Of a DNA stretch of 5,196 nucleotides, positions 1-5,196 are shown in pieces. The DNA lies in contig DQVZ01000007.1 in assembly GCA_015661465.1 (NCBI GenBank), positions 1 to 5,196 on the forward strand. Reading direction: 5' to 3'. Source of the stretch: Aquifex aeolicus. Its GTDB lineage: Bacteria; Aquificota; Aquificia; Aquificales; Aquificaceae. Position 1 is the stretch's first letter, and each line of letters begins with the position of its first letter. The notes below the pieces were generated by a model, which saw only the letters and a program-made list of their open reading frames with translations, did not search any database and was not told where the DNA came from. A program made the translations under genes and the position numbers.

Positions 1-1703
1 CACTCTCTTATAGCTCTTCCTATATCAGCTCTCGTTATTATACCTATAACCTCTTTACTGTTTGAATCCTTAACTACGGGCAACCTACCTATACCCTTTA
101 CATACATTATTCTGAGTACTTCTGAAAGAGGTTCATCTTCTATAACGGTAATTACATTTACATTCATCACCTCATAAACCTTAGTAAATTTTCTTCTATC
201 TTCGGGAACTTTAGCAATATCACTTTTTGTAATAATCCCTACAAGTTTCTTTCCGTTAACAACAGGAATACCACCTATCATATTTTTCGCTATTATCCTC
301 TGTGCTTCGTGTAAAGTAGAGCTCGGGTGAATCGTTATTGGATTCGGAGTCATATAGTCCTTTACACGTAGTTTCTCAAGAATATAAAGGCCAAATTCAT
401 CAATATGTGCAGGAGAATCAAGTCTTGTATCAACCTGGCTTGGAAATATACTTTTACTTCCACTTAAAAAGTAAGAAATAAATACAGCTATCATCGCTGG
501 AACCAGCAGGTCATAGCTCCCTGTCATTTCCGCGATAAGTATTAACGTAGAAAGCGGTGCTTTCGCCGCACCTGCAAATAGGGCAACCATACCCACTACG
601 GTGAAGGACGGTATATGCAGGTTGAGGTTATAGTGTTTATTTAAGAACAGAGCATAGGTAGCACCTATTAACCCTCCTATCATCACCGAAGGACCAAATA
701 CACCACCTGACCCGCCGGACCCTATTGTAAACGAAACTCCAAGCATAACTCCTATTGCACCTGCCAAAGTAAAAAGGTAATCGTTTATCTTACCGTCAAG
801 AATAAACTGTAGCCAACCGTATCCATTACCTATCGCAACCGGAATAACCATACCTATAGTTCCTGCAAAAAAGCCTCCTACCGCAGGCTTTATATATTCA
901 GGGAGAGGTAAATTTTTAAAGAATTTACTTATCGTGAAAAAAGTATTTATATAAATTCTTGTAAAGAGAGCACATAAAAGCCCTAATCCTCCATAAGCTA
1001 TCAAACCGGATATTCCTATTTCCCTAAAAGGGGGAATATTTGCGGAGAATATAGGCTGAAAACCGTAAACACTACCGAACACACTGTAGGAAACCACTGA
1101 AGCTATAAAGCTTGGAATCATGGTCTCTATATAAAAATCCCTTTTAAAGAATACTTCCGCACTTATAATGGCACCTGCAAGGGGAGCCTTAAATATTGCA
1201 GCTACACCCGAACCAAGACCTATAGCAAGAGCTTCTCTCTTTTCGGAGTCCCTTAACTTAAACCATTCCGCTATAGATGAACCTATACCGGCACCTATCA
1301 AAGCTATAGGGCCTTCCCTCCCTGAGGTTCCTCCGGTTCCTATGGTTATGGCTGAGGTTATTAGTTTAATCAGCGAAGATTTTAAAGAAAGTTTTTTTCC
1401 GTAGTGATACGCTTTTATTGCGGCATCGGTACCTACTCCTGCTGATTCGGGTGCAAAGAAGTGGGACAACAGTCCAGATATTAATCCTCCAATGGCTACT
1501 GTAAAGGGCAAAAGATAAGGATGTAGAATTTCAAAAGTATAAAAATCTCTGGAGCCCTCACCTGCCGGTAGAGGCTGATAATGCCCTACTAAGTTTTCCA
1601 AAACAATGTGAGTTATTAGCTCAAGGGTTTTTACAAATAAAACGGCAGCAATACCTGTAGATAAACCTATAACTGCAGGAAGCCAGAAGTATTTTCTGAG
1701 CAT
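1..1703 (-). CDS. CLC-family chloride channel/transporter with C-terminal CBS pair (C-terminus cut by window edge)
   Basis: Integral inner-membrane protein of the CLC family, moving chloride or a similar anion; 567 residues are visible and the stop lies beyond the left edge. Residues 1-430 are a multi-helix CLC core: GTGGTSGREGP at 122-132 carries the gating glutamate E130 (E. coli E148), PLAGAIISAE at 174-183 matches the helix ending in the E202/E203 pair, and GSGGSGGVFGP at 328-338 matches the helix-N GIFAP loop with F336 as the F357 equivalent. Two CBS domains follow (about 447-500 and 508-565), which in the family bind adenine nucleotides and modulate transport. The ATG at 1703 is the only sensible start because an in-frame TAA lies two codons upstream; no clear Shine-Dalgarno precedes it. 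By my alignment E. coli S107, E203 and Y445 are replaced by V90, V184 and F420, so channel versus antiporter cannot be decided. Confidence 0.95.
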   Translation of the reverse strand, partial: MLRKYFWLPAVIGLSTGIAAVLFVKTLELITHIVLENLVGHYQPLPAGEGSRDFYTFEILHPYLLPFTVAIGGLISGLLSHFFAPESAGVGTDAAIKAYHYGKKLSLKSSLIKLITSAITIGTGGTSGREGPIALIGAGIGSSIAEWFKLRDSEKREALAIGLGSGVAAIFKAPLAGAIISAEVFFKRDFYIETMIPSFIASVVSYSVFGSVYGFQPIFSANIPPFREIGISGLIAYGGLGLLCALFTRIYINTFFTISKFFKNLPLPEYIKPAVGGFFAGTIGMVIPVAIGNGYGWLQFILDGKINDYLFTLAGAIGVMLGVSFTIGSGGSGGVFGPSVMIGGLIGATYALFLNKHYNLNLHIPSFTVVGMVALFAGAAKAPLSTLILIAEMTGSYDLLVPAMIAVFISYFLSGSKSIFPSQVDTRLDSPAHIDEFGLYILEKLRVKDYMTPNPITIHPSSTLHEAQRIIAKNMIGGIPVVNGKKLVGIITKSDIAKVPEDRRKFTKVYEVMNVNVITVIEDEPLSEVLRIMYVKGIGRLPVVKDSNSKEVIGIITRADIGRAIRE

Positions 1704-1768
1704 TTTTTATTCTTATATTAGAAAAAACCGCTTCAAGGTGCCAGAAAAGTCAAGTTTAAAATATTCCT
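1704..1768. promoter_or_regulatory. Divergent intergenic region between CLC and oxidoreductase genes
   Basis: These 65 bp separate two start codons on opposite strands, so promoters for both genes must lie here or reach into the neighbouring coding sequence. On the plus strand a weak pair is ttcaag (1732-1737) and taaaat (1757-1762), with a 19-nt spacer. It would start transcription almost at the ATG at 1769, giving a leaderless or nearly leaderless mRNA. On the minus strand, taatat (read from 1719 to 1714) is a possible -10 only about 10 nt from the CLC start, and a ttgact farther upstream is too distant to be its -35. Neither gene has a good Shine-Dalgarno. The location is firm; the individual promoter elements are guesses. 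Confidence 0.3.
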
Positions 1769-2569
1769 ATGCGCATTTTACTGGTAGGTCTAGGAAATAT
1801 GGGCTCAAAGTATCTGAGGAAATTACGAGAACTCCATGTGAAACCCGTTGTATGTGATACGGACCCGCAAAAATCCAAGCTTTGTAAAGATTGCCCTTTT
1901 TACCGTAATATTGATGATGTTAAAGAGAAGATAAGCCGTGCGATAGTGGCTGTAAATCCCGAAAATCACGTAAGAGTAGCAGAGAAACTTCTGGATAGAG
2001 GTATACCAGTCCTACTGGAAAAACCTCCAGCCCTATCAAGCGAGGAATTTTTAAAAATAGCTAATAATCCTCTTCTTGAAATATCGGAGATAGAACTTTA
2101 CTCGGAAGTTGTAAAAAGTTTTCCTTCTAAATTAAATCCGAAAGAAATACTGATAGAACGCCTTAACAAAGGCAGTGGATACATAAATCCATTATGGGAT
2201 TTAGCTTGGCACGATTTTTACATACTCCAATACCTATTCGGTGATATAAAACTTGAGAACGTTTCAAAAAACGGAGTAGTTTGGGAAGTGAAAGGAAAGG
2301 TAAAGGGAGAAATACCTTTCACTTTAAGAGTAGCTTGGAATTACCCTGATGAGCAGGTGAGAAGGTGGAGTGTAAAAACAGATAAAGAAGATATAGTTAT
2401 GGATTTTCAAAGGGAAGAAATTACTTATGGAGATTTTAAAAAGGGAAGAATCTACGGTGATAAACTGAGGGAAATGGTTCAGGACTTCGTTGAAGGTATT
2501 AGGAGAGAAGGAAGTAGAGAAAGAGCTTTAAAGAATTTAAGACTGCTAGAAAAATTGAAGATAGATTAG
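1769..2569 (+). CDS. Gfo/Idh/MocA-family NAD(P)-dependent oxidoreductase, short form
   Basis: Predicted cytosolic dehydrogenase of 266 residues; this family typically oxidises or reduces sugars, inositols and their derivatives. An N-terminal Rossmann fold starts immediately (MRILLVGLGNMG, with the GxGxxG loop at 7-12). D30 at the end of the second strand suggests NAD(H) preference. The family signature EKP is at 84-86 (catalytic Lys85), and the DxxxHD motif at 144-149 (D144, H148) gives the other expected catalytic residues. The usual length is about 320-380 residues, so the C-terminal substrate domain is trimmed, but the frame is intact and all catalytic motifs are present, so it looks functional. 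ATG at 1769 is chosen because the Rossmann strand begins there; no Shine-Dalgarno is visible. It stands alone: the CLC gene upstream is divergent and the methyltransferase downstream is convergent with a 4-bp tail overlap. The substrate cannot be deduced; family assignment is confident. Confidence 0.87.
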   Translation: MRILLVGLGNMGSKYLRKLRELHVKPVVCDTDPQKSKLCKDCPFYRNIDDVKEKISRAIVAVNPENHVRVAEKLLDRGIPVLLEKPPALSSEEFLKIANNPLLEISEIELYSEVVKSFPSKLNPKEILIERLNKGSGYINPLWDLAWHDFYILQYLFGDIKLENVSKNGVVWEVKGKVKGEIPFTLRVAWNYPDEQVRRWSVKTDKEDIVMDFQREEITYGDFKKGRIYGDKLREMVQDFVEGIRREGSRERALKNLRLLEKLKID

Positions 2570-3240
2570 CCATTTCTCTCTGCGGTTAAAACTATATTCT
2601 TAGGGGAAAGTACTTTCTTATCCCTTTTCATTTTTACTTTAAGATTTTCGTCAAATTTTTCTTTCAAGTAATAACACCACGCTTCATAAACTCCGAGCTC
2701 ATCTATGAGAAATTGATATTTTTTCCTTGGAAACTTTCCTTCACAACATGGCATGAGAACAGCGGCTTTTACATTTTCACAACTGTTAACTAAGTCTATA
2801 AACCTTTCCGAAAGCTCTCTGCATAAATGTATACCTGTAAGAATTACCTGCTGGCCTGATTCCTTTACAAGCCTGTAGAAATCATCACTCATTATATCCA
2901 TATTCACAAACTCTACGTTTTTTAAAGAGTTAAAGTGTTCACGGTCCACTTCTTTGTCCCTATCTACGGCAAGAATTTTCGTTTTAGGGTGCATCAATCC
3001 CACAATCGTGCTCAAAAACCCTTTACCAGAGCACACATCTATAACTATGTATGATGGGTCTTTAATAAGATAATCCTTAATTCTTTCCCTAACCGCCATG
3101 GCTTCACTTATTTCCTTCCAGAATGTATTCTTTCTTCTCAGTTTCCTGAAATTAGCATTCTTTTCAAATAAGTTTGCAATTCTCAGCTTTTTGAAACTCC
3201 TTACATAGGAGCTTTCCTTTAACTCTGTTATTTCTGCCAT
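2566..3240 (-). CDS. Class I SAM-dependent methyltransferase, Methyltransf_32/TRM13-like
   Basis: Predicted cytosolic methyltransferase of 224 residues, numbered here from the ATG at 3240. A basic N-terminal segment (to about 45) with RRKNTFWKEI precedes the Rossmann fold. Motif I is VIDVCSGKGFLS (about 66-77), motif II LAVDRD (90-95), and a motif III-like acidic strand VNMDIM lies at 112-117. LTGIHLCRELS (134-144) and LMPCCEGKFPRK (162-173) resemble the hLCG and CC motifs of Trm13 and the Methyltransf_32 (METTL25/RRNAD1) group. RNA is therefore a plausible substrate, but this is inference from motif resemblance. In this protein the glycine of HLCG is Arg. A TTG at 3243 could start one codon earlier; ATG at 3240 is preferred, and neither has a Shine-Dalgarno. 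The TAA stop overlaps the oxidoreductase stop by 4 bp. The gene is divergent from PDO. Methyltransferase assignment is firm, subfamily tentative. Confidence 0.82.
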   Translation of the reverse strand: MAEITELKESSYVRSFKKLRIANLFEKNANFRKLRRKNTFWKEISEAMAVRERIKDYLIKDPSYIVIDVCSGKGFLSTIVGLMHPKTKILAVDRDKEVDREHFNSLKNVEFVNMDIMSDDFYRLVKESGQQVILTGIHLCRELSERFIDLVNSCENVKAAVLMPCCEGKFPRKKYQFLIDELGVYEAWCYYLKEKFDENLKVKMKRDKKVLSPKNIVLTAERNG

Positions 3241-3257
3241 CAATTAATTAAGATATT

Positions 3258-3272
3258 ACTTAAGTCTTAAGT
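3258..3272. promoter_or_regulatory. Perfect 7-1-7 inverted repeat, candidate operator
   Basis: acttaag-t-cttaagt is an exact dyad with a single central base. It lies between the divergent methyltransferase (ATG at 3240) and PDO (ATG at 3296) genes, 17 bp and 23 bp from the two start codons. A -10-like tataaa for PDO follows at 3275-3280, and a taatat for the methyltransferase (read from 3257 to 3252) abuts the dyad on the other side, so a bound dimeric regulator could affect both genes. Binding is inferred; with AT-rich DNA a short dyad may arise by chance. Confidence 0.35.
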
Positions 3273-3281
3273 TTTATAAAT

Positions 3282-3289
3282 AAGGAGGT
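3282..3289 (+). promoter_or_regulatory. Strong Shine-Dalgarno of the PDO gene
   Basis: aaggaggt is a near-perfect anti-16S match placed 6 nt before the ATG at 3296, and it fixes that start. It is the only strong ribosome binding site visible in the window, which suggests high translation of PDO and of the accD gene coupled to it. Confidence 0.85.
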
Positions 3290-3295
3290 TAGCAA

Positions 3296-3970
3296 ATGCT
3301 ACTGAACCTGGAAGTAAGGACTCAATTGAAAGAACTTGCTAAAAAAGAGTTCAAAGAGCCGGTAAACATAAAACTGTTCTCCCAAGCTATTGGGTGTGAA
3401 TCTTGCCAAACTGCTGAAGAGCTTCTAAAAGAAACCGTTGAAGTTATCGGAGATGCCGTAGGCCAGGATAAGATTAAACTCGAGATATTGTCTCCCTTTA
3501 CCGATAAAGAAATTACGGAAAGGTACGGTGTTGATAGAGTTCCGACAATTGTTATTGAAGGAGAAAAAGATTACGGAATGAGGTATATAGGCCTTCCGGC
3601 GGGACTTGAATTTACAACACTTATAAACGGTATATTCCACGTATCTCAAAAGAAACCTCAGCTGTCCGAAAAAACCATAGAACTTCTCCAAAGTGTAGAT
3701 ATCCCTATAGATATATGGGTTTTTGTAACAACAACCTGTGGATACTGTCCTACTGCAGCGATAATGGCATGGGATTTTGCTTTGGTAAATGACAATATTA
3801 CTGCAAAGGTTATAGACGCTTCGGAGAATCCAGATTTAGCTCAGCAATTTCAAGTAGTAGGAGTTCCAAAAATAGTTATAAACAAAGGTGCTGCGGAATT
3901 CGTCGGAGCACAGCCCGAAAACGCGTTCCTCGGATACGTTATGGCTGTCTACGAAAAACTCAAAAAATGA
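3296..3970 (+). CDS. pdo: Protein disulfide oxidoreductase (PDO), tandem glutaredoxin-like domains
   Basis: Cytosolic thiol-disulfide oxidoreductase of 224 residues, the usual PDO length, with no signal peptide. It is built from two thioredoxin folds. The N-terminal unit (about 1-117) has the active site CESC (C34, C37) and a cis-proline loop RVPT (P83). The C-terminal unit (about 120-224) has CGYC (C148, C151) and GVPK (P191). Proteins of this family occur mainly in hyperthermophilic archaea and bacteria, where they form, reduce or isomerise disulfides in cytosolic proteins, often with a thioredoxin reductase-like partner; no such partner is in this window. The start is fixed by aaggaggt 6 nt upstream. 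The TGA stop overlaps the accD ATG (ATGA), so the two are almost certainly cotranscribed and translationally coupled. Both CxxC pairs and both cis-prolines are intact, so activity is expected. Confidence 0.94.
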   Translation: MLLNLEVRTQLKELAKKEFKEPVNIKLFSQAIGCESCQTAEELLKETVEVIGDAVGQDKIKLEILSPFTDKEITERYGVDRVPTIVIEGEKDYGMRYIGLPAGLEFTTLINGIFHVSQKKPQLSEKTIELLQSVDIPIDIWVFVTTTCGYCPTAAIMAWDFALVNDNITAKVIDASENPDLAQQFQVVGVPKIVINKGAAEFVGAQPENAFLGYVMAVYEKLKK

Positions 3971-4809
3971 GGTTTCTCGATAAATTCTTTAAGAAAAAAA
4001 AGGAAGAGGTTTTATGGACCAAGTGTTCAAACTGTAAGAGCCTCCTTTATGTTCCTGACCTTGAGAATAACTTGAAAGTATGTCCCAATTGTGGTTATCA
4101 CTTTACCCTTTCCGCCAGAGAGAGGATAAAGTACACTTTAGACGAGGAAAATCCTGAAATACTTTTTGAGGAAATACTACCCACTGACCCTCTTAACTTC
4201 AGGGATACAAAAAGCTACAAAGATAGACTAAAAAAAGCACAAGAGGAAACGGGCTTAAGTGAAGCAATAGTGATAGCCGAAGGACATATAAAAGGAAAAA
4301 AAGCTATCTTAGCCGTAATGGATTTTAACTTTATAGGTGGAAGTATGGGTTCTGTTGTAGGAGAAAGGTTCTTCAGGGCTTGTGAAAGAGCTATAGAGAC
4401 TAAGACGCCTCTAATAGCTTTTTCTGCCTCCGGCGGAGCGAGGATGCAGGAAGGTATCCTGTCTTTGATGCAGATGGCTAAAACAACATTCGGTGTAGGT
4501 CTCTTGAAGAAAAACGATATACTATACATAAGTGTTCTCACAAATCCTACGATGGGAGGAGTATCGGCAAGTTTTGCTTTCCTGGGAGATGTAATTATCG
4601 CGGAACCTAAAGCCTTAATAGGCTTCGCAGGACCTAGAGTTATAGAACAGACTATAAAACAAAAACTACCCGAAGGTTTTCAAACGGCGGAATTCCTTTT
4701 AGGAAAAGGACAAATAGATATGGTGGTCTCAAGGAAAGATATGAAGGATACACTCGCATACCTTCTTGAAACTTTGTACTACTCAAAGAGATGTACGATT
4801 TCCTCCTAA
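3967..4809 (+). CDS. accD: Acetyl-CoA carboxylase carboxyltransferase subunit beta
   Basis: Beta subunit of the carboxyltransferase half of acetyl-CoA carboxylase. With AccA it transfers CO2 from carboxybiotin on AccB to acetyl-CoA, making malonyl-CoA, the committed step of fatty acid synthesis in the cytosol. The 280-residue length is typical. After a lysine-rich leader (KKFF-type, 6-12), a four-Cys zinc ribbon is complete: C20-SN-C23 and C39-PN-C42. The crotonase-like domain follows, with SASGGARMQEG (153-163) forming the acyl-CoA/oxyanion site, GGVSASFAFLGD (197-208), and GFAGPRVIEQT (219-229), all highly conserved in AccD. The ATG at 3967 overlaps the PDO stop by 4 nt and has no Shine-Dalgarno of its own, so initiation probably depends on ribosomes finishing PDO. 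accA is not in the window. The tail after about residue 272 (YSKRCTISS) is not a conserved part and ends at TAA. Confidence 0.97.
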   Translation: MRFLDKFFKKKKEEVLWTKCSNCKSLLYVPDLENNLKVCPNCGYHFTLSARERIKYTLDEENPEILFEEILPTDPLNFRDTKSYKDRLKKAQEETGLSEAIVIAEGHIKGKKAILAVMDFNFIGGSMGSVVGERFFRACERAIETKTPLIAFSASGGARMQEGILSLMQMAKTTFGVGLLKKNDILYISVLTNPTMGGVSASFAFLGDVIIAEPKALIGFAGPRVIEQTIKQKLPEGFQTAEFLLGKGQIDMVVSRKDMKDTLAYLLETLYYSKRCTISS

Positions 4810-4815
4810 CTTACA

Positions 4816-4900
4816 GTATTAACATCATACGGAGACCTTCCCGAAAAAGCTGGAAGAATTACTAAAATTAAAAGGAGTGAAAGGAATTGAAATTATCTAA
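4816..4900 (+). pseudogene. Possible gene remnant downstream of accD (coding-like in shifted frames)
   Basis: The stretch after the accD stop reads as protein-like sequence without a start codon. In the accD frame it gives VLTSYGDLPEK, and after a one-base shift in the A-run at 4844-4848 it continues as LEELLKLKGVKGIEII and a TAA at 4898-4900. The join is amphipathic and of normal composition, and its stop overlaps the pth stop by 2 bp, the same arrangement as the genuine gene ends at 2566-2569. The T-Y-GD-L...LEELL...V-GI pattern loosely recalls the N-terminal half of cobalamin-independent methionine synthase, but that is recall by eye. It could equally be noncoding spacer. Low confidence. 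Confidence 0.22.
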
Positions 4901-5196
4901 AATAAGTCTTGCCTGTTACAATATTCCATCGCGTGCTGAGGAGAAATTTCAATAGCTCTTGTCAAACACCTTACGGCTTTTTTTATTACCTGATTTATAA
5001 CCTTCTCCTCTTCTTGGGAAAAAGGAGAAAGAACATACTTTACAACATCTTCCTTTTTCTTTGGTCTTCCTATACCTATCCTAAGTCTCGGAAAATTTTG
5101 GGTACCTATATACTTTATTATTGATTCCACACCCTTATGTCCTCCTGAACTTCCCTTAAGTCTCAATCTAATAGTTCCAAGAGGAAGGTCTAAGTC
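4897..5196 (-). CDS. pth: Peptidyl-tRNA hydrolase, C-terminal part (N-terminus cut by window edge)
   Basis: Bacterial-type Pth cleaves the ester bond of peptidyl-tRNAs that drop off ribosomes, recycling tRNA in the cytosol. The visible 99 residues begin with DLDLPLGTIRLR, the family segment just after the catalytic Asp (E. coli D93 would be the next residue off the window). They continue through KGSSGGHKG (visible residues 14-22), FPRLRIGIGRP and KYVLSPFSQEEE, a nearly unbroken match to the family's second half. The frame is open to the right edge, so no start is visible; the TTG at 5166 lies inside the conserved domain and is not a start. The conserved Asn of GGHNG is Lys here (codon 5136-5134). 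The TAG stop is 87 bp from the convergent accD, with no obvious terminator hairpin between them. Identification is very secure despite truncation. Confidence 0.96.
   Translation of the reverse strand, partial: DLDLPLGTIRLRLKGSSGGHKGVESIIKYIGTQNFPRLRIGIGRPKKKEDVVKYVLSPFSQEEEKVINQVIKKAVRCLTRAIEISPQHAMEYCNRQDLF

Noticed and set aside
1168..1404. 78-codon plus-strand open frame
   Set aside because: It lies wholly inside the CLC coding sequence on the other strand; its Pro/Ala/Ile/Glu-rich product is an antisense shadow of conserved CLC motifs.
3241..3243. TTG start for the methyltransferase
   Set aside because: The adjacent ATG at 3240 is the more likely initiator; the difference is one residue and neither has a Shine-Dalgarno.
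3425..3691. 88-codon minus-strand open frame
   Set aside because: It is antisense to the well-supported PDO gene, its Phe/Asn/Arg-rich product has no recognisable motif, and no ribosome binding site was seen.
4215..4541. 108-codon minus-strand open frame
   Set aside because: It is antisense to the conserved core of accD; its composition reflects the complementary strand.
4810..4896. Rho-independent terminator between accD and pth
   Set aside because: No GC-rich stem followed by a T-run is visible on either strand.
4909..5124. 71-codon plus-strand open frame
   Set aside because: It is antisense to pth; the Tyr/Leu/Phe-rich product looks membrane-like only because it mirrors the Lys/Glu-rich pth codons.
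5164..5166. TTG as start of an 89-residue protein
   Set aside because: The frame continues upstream to the window edge with conserved Pth residues (DLDLPLG), so this is an internal Leu codon.

Overview
This window looks like ordinary chromosomal DNA from a hyperthermophilic bacterium, most likely Aquifex or another member of the Aquificales. The organism is inferred, not proven. The reasons are AGA/AGG-rich arginine and ATA-rich isoleucine codons, proteins rich in Lys and Glu, genes packed with overlaps or very short gaps, and a two-domain protein disulfide oxidoreductase of the kind found in thermophiles next to bacterial accD and pth.

Layout: (1) 1-1703, minus strand: a CLC-family chloride channel/transporter with two C-terminal CBS domains, cut by the left edge. 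(2) 1769-2569, plus: a short Gfo/Idh/MocA-type NAD(P)-dependent oxidoreductase, divergent from the CLC gene across a 65-bp gap. (3) 2566-3240, minus: a class I SAM-dependent methyltransferase resembling the Methyltransf_32/TRM13-type group, overlapping gene 2 tail to tail by 4 bp. (4) 3296-3970, plus: protein disulfide oxidoreductase (PDO) with two CxxC sites and a strong Shine-Dalgarno. It is divergent from gene 3, and the gap holds a perfect 7-1-7 dyad. (5) 3967-4809, plus: accD, the acetyl-CoA carboxylase carboxyltransferase beta subunit, joined to PDO by an ATGA overlap. (6) 4810-4896: a short gap with coding-like remnants in shifted frames. (7) 4897-5196, minus: the C-terminal part of peptidyl-tRNA hydrolase (pth), cut by the right edge.

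Only PDO-accD forms a clear operon: cytosolic disulfide chemistry coupled to the committed step of fatty acid synthesis. The other genes are on alternating strands and show no obvious shared pathway. I see no RNA gene, CRISPR array, insertion sequence or phage gene, and no convincing novel multi-gene system. The points most worth a second look are the atypical key residues in the CLC protein, the PDO-accD coupling, the dyad between genes 3 and 4, and the possible gene remnant after accD.
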